Shown: in pieces, positions 34,605-46,073 of the stretch
Numbering within the stretch: position 1 is the first letter of the stretch
How the letters are laid out: each line of letters starts with the position of its first letter
The notes under the pieces: model-generated
The model's input: only the letters and a program-made list of their open reading frames with translations
Database searches by the model: none
Told to the model about the DNA's origin: nothing
Assembly: GCA_033063855.1 (NCBI GenBank)
Contig: CP093831.1
Span: forward strand, 19,220,001 to 19,284,000
Direction: 5' to 3'
Origin: Smittia aterrima
Lineage: Eukaryota; Arthropoda; Insecta; Diptera; Chironomidae
DNA length: 64,000 nt
Position numbers and translations under genes: made by a program

Positions 34605-37600
34605 ATGCACATCAAGCAGGTAAAGATAAATTCCAGTTGAAAATTAGAGAAAACTAATAGCGCAAAATTTAGCGTCCTTTTGTTGATTTGTAATATTTAT
34701 CTCGATTTTAGGTGATCATTCATGGATTTAAATCATATCGGGAGCAGACTGTCGTCGATCCCTTTGATAAGAAGCATAATGTTGTAGTCGGACGTAACGG
34801 ATCAGGAAAATCTAACTTTTTTTCGGCTATCCAATTTGTTTTGAGTGATGAATTCACTCATTTACGGCCAGAGCAGCGACAGAACTTGTTGCACGAAGGA
34901 GTTGGACAGCGACTTGGTTCTGCTTATGTTGAAATCATTTTTGACAATGCTGGTAAGTTAAGATGAACTTCCAAAAAAATTAAATTACGTATAATTTTAT
35001 ATTTTAGACAATCGTGTTCCTATCGACAAGGAAGAAATTTCACTTAAACGAGTCATCGGAGCAAAGAAGGACCAGTATTTTCTTAACAAAAAGAATGTAC
35101 CACGTTCAGAAGTTGTTAATCTTCTCGAATCTGCCGGCTTCTCAAACTCAAATCCGTACTACATCGTCAAACAAGGAAAAATTAATCAAATGGCCACCGC
35201 TCCAGATGCTCATCGTCTAAAACTTCTCCGTGAAGTCGCGGGAACTCGGGTTTACGATGAACGCAAGGAAGAGTCAAAAACTATTCTCAAAGACACAGAT
35301 TCCAAAGTGGAGAAAATCACTGAATTCTTGAAAACTATCGAAGATCGCTTAAAAACACTTGAGGAAGAAAAAGAAGAACTTAAAGAATACCAAAAGTGGG
35401 ATAAGCTTCGACGAATGCTTGAGTACATTATTTATGAAACGGAGTTGAAGGATAATCGCAAACAGTTGGATGAGCTTGAAAACCATCGAAAGAATTCCGG
35501 TGATCAACAAAAAAAGTTGACGAATGAAATTCAAAAGATTCAAGACAAAATCAAAACGATACAAAAGAATCTAAAAGACGCCAAGAAAGAAGTGACGACC
35601 TCGAAGGAAGAGCGATCAATCCTAACGGCTGAGCAGCAACAATTGTTACGTGAGAAAACTAAACTCGACCTGACAATAAATGATTTAAATGACGAAGTCC
35701 AGGGAGACAATAAATCGAAAGAAAGAGCTGAACTCGAGTTGAAGCGGCTTGAGCAAACAATTGCTGAGAAGGAAAAAGAGTTGAAGCAAGTGAAACCTCA
35801 ATATGAGGACATGAAGCGAAAAGAAGAGGAATATAGTAGAGAACTCGCTTTAAAAGAACAGAAGCGAAAGGAGCTGTACGCAAAGCAAGGGCGTGGGGCT
35901 CAATTCTCGTCTCGCGAAGAACGAGATAAATGGATCCAAACTGAGTTGAAATCGCTTACAAAACAAATCAAGGATAAGATCTCCCATCAAAATAAACTGA
36001 CCGAAGATTTGAAGCGAGACGCATCAAAGCAAACAGAACTTGAGAAGAAAATTGAAGATTCAACTGTTGGTATGGAACAGCTCCGTCAGCAAATCGATGA
36101 GCACAACAAAAACTTTTACGAACTTAAGAAAAAGAAAGATTCAGAACAGAGTATCAGAAACGATTTGTGGCGACAAGAGACTCAACTTCAACAAACTTTA
36201 ACATCTCACAAAGATGAGCTCTCAAAAGCCGATCAATCATTGCGATCTATGGCTGGCAAGCCAATACTTAATGGAAGAGACTCTGTTCGAAAAGTTCTAG
36301 ATATGTTCATGGAACGAGGAGGTGAACACGAAAAGATCGCAAAATCATATTACGGTCCAGTTATTGAAAATTTCAATTGCGACAAGACGATTTATACGGC
36401 TGTCGAAGTAACTGCTGGAAATCGATTGTTTCATCACATCGTTGAATCAGATCGTGTCGGAACTCAAATTTTAAAGGAGATGAACAAACAAAAGCTACCA
36501 GGAGAAGTAACTTTTATGCCGCTGAATCGACTGCAATTTAAAATGCATGATTATCCAGATAACAATGACTCGATCCCAATGATCAGCAAACTGAAATATG
36601 AAGAGAAATACGACAAAGCATTGCGCTATATCTTTGGAAAAACATTGATCTGTCGTAATCTTGAGCGTGCTACGGAACTTGCAAAAACGACTGGACTTGA
36701 CTGCGTTACACTCGAAGGTGATCAAGTGTCGTCTAAGGGTTGTTTGACTGGTGGATTTTTCAACACTTCTCGCTCTCGTTTAGAAATGCAAAAGAAACGA
36801 ACAGAATATATGCAGATGATCAACGAATTCGAGGATCAACTTCATGAGATTCGTACAAAGCTGAAGTCGACAGAAGTAACGATTAACGATATCGTCAGTG
36901 AGATGCAAAAAACAGAAACGAAACTCGGGAAATCAAAGGATGCATTTGAAAAGGTTCAAGCAGATATTCGCTTGATGAAAGAAGAACTCACGAGAATTGA
37001 GCGATTCCGATCGCCAAAAGAACGATCTCTCGCACAGTGCAAGTCGAATCTTGAAGCGATGAACAGCACAAAATCTGGATTGGAAAGTGAACTGCATCAA
37101 GAGTTGATGGCACAGCTTTCTGTACAAGACCAACAAGAAGTCGATCAACTTAATGATGATATTCGTCGCCTGAACCAGGAGAACAAAGCAGCTTTTAGCT
37201 CTCGTATGAGTCTTGAAGTCACTAAGAACAAACTTGAAAATCTTCTTACTAATAATTTGATTCGTCGCAAAGACGAACTTATGCAAGCTCTACAAGAAAT
37301 TTCTGTTGAAGATAGGAAGCGCCAACTTAACAATTGTCAGAATGATCTTGGTAATGTTTCAGAAAGGATCAAGAAAGTCAACACAGATCTCGATGAGACT
37401 GAGAGCAAGGTAACAAAAGCTGTAAAAAACCAGAAAGCTCATCAAAAGGATTTGGAGACATTGGTGCAAAAGGAAAAAGATTTGCAGGACAAGATTGATC
37501 AAGACTCAAAGTTAACGGAAAAATGGGCTGCAAAGGAAAATCTTTTCCATCAAAAAATCGACGAGTGTACGGAGAAGATTGCAAATCTGGGTGCATTGCC

Positions 37601-38476
37601 CCAAGTTGAGCCACAATATACAAAATACTCATTAAAGAAGGTAGTGTAAAGACTTGTATGAATTCATAAATGTAGTTACCTTTTTTTTAATTTTTTTTTT
37701 AGTTGTTTCAAGAGTTGGAGAAAGCTAATCATCATTTGAAAAAATACAATCATGTTAACAAGAAAGCTCTTGATCAGTTCTTAAGCTTTTCCGAGCAGAA
37801 AGAGAAATTGTACAAACGAAAAGAAGAGCTTGACATAGGCAGCGAAAAGATTAAGTGAGTTCTTTATTATTATTCATCCGTCCTTGGTAATAACGTTACA
37901 ATAATTCACAGGGAGCTCATGCAAAACTTGGAAATGAAAAAGGTTGAAGCTATTCAGTTTACATTCCGACAAGTGGCCAATAATTTCACGAAAGTATTTA
38001 AGAAGCTCGTTCCTCATGGCTCAGGTCATCTCATTTTGAGAACATTACAAGATCAAAACGGAGAACACGGCGGAAGTGATATTTCGACATCAGACGATTT
38101 TACTGGAATTGGAATTCGCGTATCATTTACTGGAAGCGATGCTGAAATGCGAGAAATGAATCAGTTGAGTGGAGGCCAAAAATCTCTAGTCGCTTTGGCT
38201 CTCATCTTTGCCATTCAAAAATGTGATCCTGCTCCGTTTTATCTATTTGATGAAATCGATCAAGCTCTTGACGCTCAGCATCGTAGAGCCGTCGCTGACA
38301 TGATCCACGAGCTAAGCGATAATGCACAATTCATCACAACTACTTTCCGACCGGAACTCCTTGAAAACGCTCATAAATTTTACGGCGTCCGTTTCCGCAA
38401 CAAGGTCAGTCACGTTGATTGTGTCACCCGTGAAGTCGCACGCGATTTCGTTGAGGACGATACTACTCACGGTTAA
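34605..38476 (+). CDS. SMC3: Structural maintenance of chromosomes protein 3 (cohesin subunit)
   Basis: Five exons, 34605-34619, 34712-34952, 35008-37640, 37703-37854 and 37912-38476, encode 1201 residues (human 1217). The Walker A loop GRNGSGKS is at about 32-39, and the acetylatable lysine pair falls exactly at K105/K106 (VIGAKKDQYFLNKK). Long coiled coils flank a hinge at roughly 500-675 (from PILNGRDSVRKVLDMF to SSKGCLTGGFF). Near the C-terminus lie the ABC signature LSGGQKSLVALALIFAIQ and Walker B with the D-loop (PFYLFDEIDQALD). SMC3 pairs with SMC1 at the hinge and with the kleisin RAD21 to form the cohesin ring that holds sister chromatids and shapes loops. The first coding exon is only 15 bases. 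Confidence 0.98.
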
Positions 38477-38716
38477 GAAGATAAGCGCTTCACTCATCTA
38501 TTATTTAAACTCCAATTTTCTAGTAACTGTTGAGTGTCAGACAGGTTTTCTGTCTTTTGTCGTTTAACATTCAATCGAGGAATTTCTAGAAAAATTTAAT
38601 CTCGCGAGACTCAATGAATATTGAAACACTTTGGGAGACGCAAAGTCTCATAAAGTGTTTCTTTTGATATCAGATTCGTTTCTCAATTTGCTGTACAAAA
38701 AAAAACATTTGAATGT

Positions 38717-38722
38717 AATAAA
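38717..38722 (+). other. Polyadenylation signal of SMC3
   Basis: AATAAA lies about 240 bases after the SMC3 stop and before the convergent end of the PLD3-like gene. Confidence 0.45.
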
Positions 38723-39081
38723 ATATGAAAATCCTTAATACAAGAAATCATTTTTTATGATTTTTATTATTTTTTTATTATGAAAATTTCAATAGGTCAC
38801 GACTATTGTCGAAATAAAAACAAATTTGATAGCTATCGAAGTTTCTTAAGATATTTTCAAGTTCATATTTTGTGCTCTGATATCGATTTTCGCTTTTTCA
38901 AAAGGATGAAGTTCGAACTGGTCATCCAAGTCCTTGAGCTTCAAAAGTTTCATTTCTTTTGAACACACTTTCAAACGCGAAGGGAAAATTAAAAAATCGA
39001 TTAAATTTCCGTGCTGCATGAAAAAGTAAATCGATGAAACACTTAATTTTTTCTCGTTTTTAAGAAAATTATTTTTCAAGT

Positions 39082-41039
39082 TCAGTTGTCGAATTTATCC
39101 TGAGGAACGGCATATTTGCTGTTCCAATCACGCTCAAACAACGACTCGAGCTGACTTCTAAGCGTGGTTACGTTCTCGCTTCTATTATGAATTGTGTCTT
39201 GTGATACGAATCCGATTCCCGCTGTGTCAATGAAATAATCACCTGACCAGTTCGACGTTCCGATGTAAGCGACTTGATCAGTTACCATGTACTTGTTATG
39301 ATTAACTCGTCCAAAAGGAATTTTCTTTTGATCCTCCGTTGCTGGCACGATGAACCGTTTCTATTGATATTTCGATTTGTGCTTTGGTATAAGAATAATT
39401 GAGAATAAATAATTAAGGTGAACTTACAACTTGAATATCGACTCCTTTGTACGCGTCAGATAACGAAGTCAGGGATCTAAGAAAATAATCCTCAGATGGT
39501 CTCGAATGATTCCAATAAGAGATCAAAAGCTTAACAGATACTTTATTCTCGATTGCAGCAGTTCGCAACGCAGTATCGATGTCGGGCCAGTACCTAAGTT
39601 AATGCAATATAAAATCTAATCCCCGGCTTACTCTATTAGCTTAATTTACTCACTTAATCTTTGGCGAATATAGCTCGAGTGGGAAATAATCCATTACTGA
39701 AATGTAAACGAAGCGCTCTGCGTTCTGAATTGTGTGAATTATAGCATTTAAATCATTAGTTCGCCCACGCGGATTCATTGGAGGTGGCGATGAGGAGAAA
39801 AATGATGCAAACAAGTAATCACCGCCGTTGTAATCTACAAGCATTGGTTTGTCGACGTTAATCCCTGTTGTATACTTATCCGGCCATTTCGGCGGAATAT
39901 TTGCATCAGCTCTGAAAAAGTATAATTTATTTAAGTCTCACTTTTAGAATTATGCGATTTTCTCTTTTGAACCTTCCAAGCTCCCAATAAACGTTGAAGA
40001 TCTTAGTCAGATCTTTGGCAAGACATGAGCAGTTCGTGACAAGAACACCAAGTTCCTTCACTTGTGAGAGTGAACGCCAATCCATGTTCGCACTTCCAAC
40101 GTAAAAATGTTGTCCATCGACTATCCAAACTTTCGTATGTAGTACACCAGCTCCAAAAAGTTTCATAAAGTTAACTGAACGAACTTTTGCTGCCTTTCGT
40201 TTCTGAAGGATCTCAGTGTCAATATTTGGCGAAACCTGAGACGGCATACTCTGGGCAATTCGAATATCGATTTTCCTCTCTGTTCCTGCATTTAGAAGTG
40301 CATTGAAAATCTTGTCACCGTAGATCGAGGATGAATGATTGTAAACCTCGTCTGATTTCAATGTCCAATAGAAGCTGCCAATGTAGAGATTTTTCTGCAA
40401 TGCAAACATTATATGATTTATTTGAGCATGAGAAAACTGAAAACCTTACCTTGGAAGATTCTATTAGGATATTCCACGCATCAAATGTGGACATAAACGA
40501 GGGACTTTCCGCATCGTAAACGAGTCCCTCCGGTATTGATTCCACCAGTTGTATGCTAAAAATAGGCAAGAAATGTCAGTTTCAAGGTCGACTTGAAAGT
40601 TTATGCTCTCGCGATGGCTATTAATGCGCCAATTGTGTAACATACGATAATGAATCAACAAAGAAACACTTAAAAGCAACATCTGTTCACAACTCACGCG
40701 ACGACAACAAATTGCTCACCTGCATTCATCGTGGCACATCCATCCCACGAGTGAAGAATTATGTCGACCGGCTAATTTATCATTCTGCGAGTCGAGTAGC
40801 GGAAGTAAAACGACGAGGATGATGAGGATCAGAATGAACATGATGGGAATGCACGAAGGCTTGCAGATAACGCCTCCGTGATTCCATTTATATCGCTGCT
40901 GATTTCTCAACATTTGACTGTGGTCCCAGAGCTCGAAATCATCGTCACCGACAGGTCCGTGTACGGGATCACGGCTCGAAGATTCGAGAACAGTCTGCAA
41001 TGAAACCAAACCAGGAAATTTCTTCACTTTGTCCAGCAT
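39082..41039 (-). CDS. PLD3: PLD3/PLD4-like type II membrane phospholipase D-family protein
   Basis: Six exons, 41039-40720, 40555-40450, 40394-39973, 39911-39654, 39593-39428 and 39360-39082, encode 516 residues. A cytoplasmic N-terminus is followed by one membrane helix (IMFILILIILVVLLPLL, about residues 64-82) and a lumenal domain starting with a cysteine and LVESIPEGLVYD, the PLD3/4 signature region. The two catalytic HKD motifs are intact: HTKVWIVDGQHFYVGSANMD (His about 228) and HNKYMVTDQVAYIGTSNW (His about 445). Vertebrate PLD3 and PLD4 are lysosomal 5'-3' exonucleases and lipid transphosphatidylases, so lysosomal nuclease activity is inferred. A consensus 3' splice site sits inside exon 1 in phase 0 (AG at 40995-40996, exon starting 40994). 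Exons upstream therefore probably splice here and replace the first 15 residues. Confidence 0.93.
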
Positions 41040-41590
41040 TGCTTAGAATGGTTTGAGCAAGTGCGAGGCTTAATTCGCAACTGACACTGCATCGAGTTTT
41101 GGCGCGAGGCTTCGTTGCCATAAAGTTAATCGATAACAAGAACAACAAAACTTTTGTTGAAACGTTTAGCCAAGCTTAATGCGATTTTAAGAAGTCTAGT
41201 TGCTCCTCTTTTATAAGTCCATGCATATAGCGAAATTCACATATTTAGCTTTATATGTGGCCCTCCCCCTCACAATTAAAGAATTAAATTGCAAAGCTGA
41301 CTTACGAATTTTTCATCCTTCTCTGACAGTTTATGGTCGCAATTCGTAGCGAAAATTTTCATTGAGACTAAATTTAATAATGCCGGAACAGCAAATTCAA
41401 ATTAAAAACAAGTTCAATTGTCGCAAAGTCAAATTTCTGCTTTTTAACTTCAGGCGATTCTTGAATTCATTTGCAGATATGCGGCCGACGACACACAACA
41501 ACAACTAAGGAGAAAAAAACAGCAAACTAAAATAATTTTACACAAAGAATTCTCTCTCTTGTTCACTTCGGTTTTGTTTTGCTTTAATCA

Positions 41591-41715
41591 TAAAGGCTGA
41601 CCAGACAAAAATTTCAGAATTTTTCTCGTTTCGGATCTGGTTAATGTTCGAATTTATTTTATTTTAGTGCTTTTTTCATTTCACTTGTTACAGACTCCTT
41701 GATGGTCAGCCTTTA
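41591..41715. mobile_element. Small inverted-repeat element or MITE remnant (125 bp)
   Basis: TAAAGGCTGACCA (41591-41603) and TGGTCAGCCTTTA (41703-41715) are exact reverse complements, 13 bp each, enclosing 99 bases of AT-rich sequence without coding capacity. TA at both outer ends fits a Tc1/mariner-type miniature element, but with one copy in view a simple hairpin is equally possible. Confidence 0.4.
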
Positions 41716-42987
41716 AAAATTTGAACAAAGAGAATTTAGTTTCCAGCAGATTTTTGCTGCTACAAGGGTTCGAAGATGTTAAGCTTTGTCCTTTTGAAAC
41801 GCTCGCAGGTAACTAACTGACATAAACGAGTAATCGTGTTATGTTCTGCTTCAATTTCAGGCTGATAAAGCAGACTCATGTTAAGAGCAGAGGGACTCAA
41901 ATTCCTTTGGGGAAAATGAAAACATGTGAGGGTAGTCATATGAATTTTTCGAGCTCGTGCCTTCTTAATACGGGAAAGTTCCACATGAAAGCTTAAGCTT
42001 AGGAAAGGAACTTACAAAGCAGAATAGCGGATAATTACAAAAGCAGCACCTCATGTTTTAAATATATATTTTTTTTCTAATTATCACGTCACTCACTAGC
42101 GGGTTCAAACAAACCACAAGATACTCGAGTTTCCTCGTAATTCATCAACAACAAATTTAGCTGTCGATTGTTAAATTTTAAAGGTTGATTAACACAAACC
42201 AATGTATACACACTTGTCATCGCACCGACCTCAAAACGACAACTGAAAATCAGTTGAGCAATTCCGAAAATCGATTTAAGTTTAAATTATGCATTTTTCT
42301 GCATAGACAGTAAAATGGTTTCAGTCGTCGAAGGTAAATGACTGGCCATATGAGGTTTCAACGTGAGAAAATAGCAAACGCCATGTTCGTCACTTACTAA
42401 AAACGTCCAGTAAAAATTAGACGTTTAAAGTCAACATGAAGCGAACTTTATCATTAATATCACATCAAATTTAACCCGCACAGCTGATGACTAAGTGAAG
42501 CTTCTCCACTGCACGCGAAGTGTGTAAGCTTTACCCGTAAATAAATTGTAAACATATTTGTTGGAGGACTTTTTATCGTCGTTGCTATTTTTACTGCCAA
42601 GAGTTTTATTTTGAGAAAGAGGGGAAGGAAATTTGATCCACAAAACGCTCACCTTCTTGAATTTTCTGAAATGGTTTTGAGTTTTAAATTTTAAAGTTCA
42701 GCACGAAAAAAGCTCTGGTCTGTTCTGCTTGTTATCAGAGACTGAAGCGAATATCTTTTCTGCTCTCGCAAAGCAAGATTTATGATGTTCAGTTTCAATA
42801 TTTCCGTCTTTCTCTCACGTTCGGCTCGCATTCGGGTTCGGAATTATAAAGACACAGGAGAGTCTTATCAAAAATTAATAGTCACATCGGAAAACAAAGA
42901 AACGTTTTCCGGCCACGAAAAGCTTTTAAGCTGAAAGCTCTCAGTGACGGTGACTTTCAAAGAATTGCGAATCATTCCACTGCTCAC

Positions 42988-43077
42988 CGAACTTGAACCA
43001 ATTTCAGTTTCTTCATTATTTTTTCTTTCCCGCAGCGAGCTTCTTGATTTTTCTTTAGCTTTTGAATTGAAAAACAT
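42988..43077 (-). CDS. Candidate alternative first coding exon of the PLD3-like gene
   Basis: An ATG at 43077 opens 30 codons (beginning MFFNSKAKEKSRSSLRERKN) that end in phase 0 at a consensus donor GTGAGC (42987-42982). This phase fits the acceptor at 40994 within the PLD3 exon. It would encode a short, basic, hydrophilic cytoplasmic tail. The link is inferred from phase, strand and position only. Confidence 0.35.
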
Positions 43078-44862
43078 TTTATTCTACCTTGAGGAGCTTT
43101 TCATCTGTTGAATCCTTCACATCGCTTAATTTGATTCATTAGAAAAAAGAAATCTTCAACATTAATTAGATTACTAACGTCGTCATGTGAAAAATCAAGG
43201 TATTGAACGTAAAAAATTATTATGAGCATCAAAATCCACAGAGCTTTGACAATTTAATTGAATTTCTTCTCAAATATGTCATAGCGAGTATTGTTTTCCA
43301 CGATACGTAATAAAATTTTCTTGCGACGGAGAAAAATTCAATTAAATTAATTCGAACATTCGTTGGAACTGAAGTGAAAGTTTCAAGGTCATGAAATTTA
43401 AGAAGGAAAATTCATGAACCTAAATTCGACCCATGTTATTTCAATGAATTTTTTTCTCCATTTCGTTTCACGCAATAAAATATTTAGGAGTTCTTTTGCA
43501 TTTGGATGGCAAATAAAATAATTTGAAATTACTTTGGATGTTAACTTCGAAACAAAGCTCAGAAATTAGAACAGAAATAGAAGTCTCCTAACAAAAATGA
43601 TCATATAAATTGAGTTAAATAAAAAAAACAAATTGAAATTGAAATATATGAATTTTAGTATTCTAAAGATATTAAAAGATTAGATTATTGTTTGAAACTC
43701 TGGTTCCAATCGAAATTATTAAAATAATTAAACTTTTAATTCTTCTATCTAGCTTAATTCCTGCTTAATATTCCTGAGTGATATTCTTCAAGTGAAACCA
43801 AAATAAAATCGAACTGTTGACGTACTTTGCCCTAAAAATATTTTCAAATTTTCTAGAAATGTGAGAACGAGACAAAAAAAGACCTTAACTCAGAAGGCAA
43901 ATATCATGCCGCATAAAGTTTTCACTTAATCAAACATTAAAGAAGTCAAAAACAGCAATTCGACTTCGTAACTTGACTCATGAATAAAGTATTATCGTGG
44001 GGTAGAATTTTTTATCTGTTCTTGAGTAGCAACGTACGGAACCTTATCTCATCCATTCCCATCTTGAATGATGCACATTTAGTGTTTGTCGTCTAGAGTA
44101 AAATGTTAACTTTAAATGCAAAGCTCTTGTTCACTGACTCTGTTGAATGAAGGTTTGATTGAGCTACTCTTAAGAGGCATTTTGATCGATTTCAAGGATT
44201 TTCCGTATCGATTTACCTTCAATGTCAATGAATAATTAATAAGTTGAAGTGTTTTCAATGTGATGACTGCCGTTAGAATAAGTTCGGGTTAATCAAAGAG
44301 CATGAGAATAATTTTTACGATGAACATTACAAATAAATTCAAGTCTGACACGCGTAAAAGAAACTACTTATTTGTTGTTTGTTCAGTGAATCATGTCGTT
44401 CGAAGAAAATCGAACGACGCGAAAGGTCGACGTGGGTGTGACAAACTGTTGGTTTTACTATTGTTCAGATCGATCATCAAACGCCAAATTTTTCTGAAGC
44501 ATATGAATGTCATTAGTCGAGTCGAGGAACTAGGAATCTCACAAATTGTGAGTCACAACATTTGAGGTTTGCCCAAACATTTCTGCAATTGGCAGTTGAC
44601 CGACTTAAAGCTTTTTCGTTTAATCAAGCTTCATCATACAACAATTTCACGAAACTTTCTTTAATAAAATTCGCTAATCATTCTGATAAGGCTTTTTGGA
44701 TAATTTTTCAGCAATTTCCGCCGGCTTCTCAAGACTTTCCCACATTTACGGCCGCTGGAAATTTATAAAAGGAAATCGCGTGACACTCGAACATTTTCAC
44801 TTTTTGCTTAGCAAATCTGTTTGTTGGCTGCATTCTCATGGCTTTCAATCGAGACAACTTAC

Positions 44863-45286
44863 CGACAGCCGTCTCTTGTATTCTGATAATTGCCGATGAA
44901 ACTTTCCTCTTGTCGGTGTTGTTGGAGTCGACTTCGATTGTAAAAGTACAACACTCTGTTCCAAGTCAAAGAAAGTAGTCTTTCGAGCTGAGCTGGATGA
45001 TGTAGAAGTAGATGGACTGGACTGCGAGTAGTCCGAGGAATGGAAGTTGATGTTGTTTGTGTTATTGACTATGGGAGGATTCAAAAATTTCTCGATGCAA
45101 AATGTTATCAACATAAATCATAAATCTTTGTAAAAAATTACCTTGATATACGAGAATATTGCAAGTTTGTGATGCAATTTGGAACAAGCCTGCTTTAAGA
45201 TTGTGAAGCTCTCCATCGTCATTCTCGTCATCGTAATTTGTCCTCGATCGGCCCAAATGAATGTAATCCCAAAAGCCTGCGGGCAT
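44863..45286 (-). CDS. Two upstream coding exons, probably a long N-terminal isoform of the PLD3-like gene
   Basis: Exon 45286-45142 starts with an ATG preceded three codons earlier by an in-frame TGA and encodes MPAGFWDYIHLGRSR, an acidic stretch, and LKAGLFQIASQTCNILVYQ. It joins exon 45068-44863, rich in Ser/Thr/Asn, which ends GKFHRQLSEYKRRLS at a strong donor (GTAAGT) in phase 0. That makes 117 codons with no stop. I do not recognise the sequence. The next suitable phase-0 acceptor on the same strand is at 40994 inside PLD3 exon 1, giving a predicted 618-residue isoform with a long Ser-rich cytoplasmic tail. The alternative is an unrelated gene whose other exons I could not find. Confidence 0.6.
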
Positions 45287-46073
45287 TTTAATCTCTCACT
45301 TTGCAACTGACACAAATTAGCTTATCATGACCATCATCATTTATCGATTTAAACTTAATGGTTTGTCATCGTTAACACAAAATAAATCCACACCGAGCCG
45401 TAATCGCATGTTTATCGAAGGAACTACGCGCCGAAACTGAATATTTCCCATTCGATTTTTTTCAATTTCTTTCCTAGCGCGAGTAACAATCACTAAAGAG
45501 GTGTCGGACTAATAGTTTTCCGAAGCTTCGAGACTTGAATGGGTCGATGTATTCAATCAAACTAAGGGAAAAACATTTGTTGCCTGCTTGTCTTCGCCTC
45601 GACATGCGCACTGATCACTTTCTCAATCGTTTAAAACTTTTATGAGCCATATGAGAGACGAGAAGACGGCGAGGTTCACATGTTGCATCAACTTCGGGAC
45701 TTGAAACGATTAATCCTTATTGATATTGACATTCTCTCGAAATGAATGACGATTAGAATAATTGATGTTTCTTATTTCACAATGTTGTTCGTCAATTGGC
45801 CGCCTAAGAGAAACTTGTTAGAATCGTGAAGTCTAAAAGAACCACAGACACGTCAATGACAAATGCGTTAGAGAAAATATTTTATCGCTTGCTCGTTAAA
45901 AGATTCGCGAGCCCAAAATGAGCGTGCCTCTCAAATTTTCAATGGCATCTCGTAAATCAAGAAATAGGTCAACTCACGAATGAAAACACTTTTTATCACG
46001 CGGAATTTTGTAAGTTTATTAGTTCAAATATGAAAAATTTGAGATATTTCGAGATTTCTTGAGCTTTCTAGTT
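45287..46073. other. Intergenic spacer between PLD3-like gene and transporter array
   Basis: About 0.8 kb with no reading frame of note. It should contain the distal promoter of the PLD3-like gene and the 3' UTR of the first transporter copy. Confidence 0.5.

Larger units (their letters stand above)
40994..44862 (-). other. Inferred long intron and promoter region of the PLD3-like gene
   Basis: From the internal acceptor at 40994 up to the donor at 44862 no conserved gene is recognised. The interval holds one candidate alternative first exon (42988-43077), a 125 bp inverted-repeat element (41591-41715), and the putative proximal promoter just above 41039. Otherwise it is AT-rich and featureless. 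Confidence 0.45.

Noticed and set aside
41760..41984. Minus-strand 74-codon frame in the inferred PLD3 long intron
   Set aside because: No donor in the right place and no similarity recognised.
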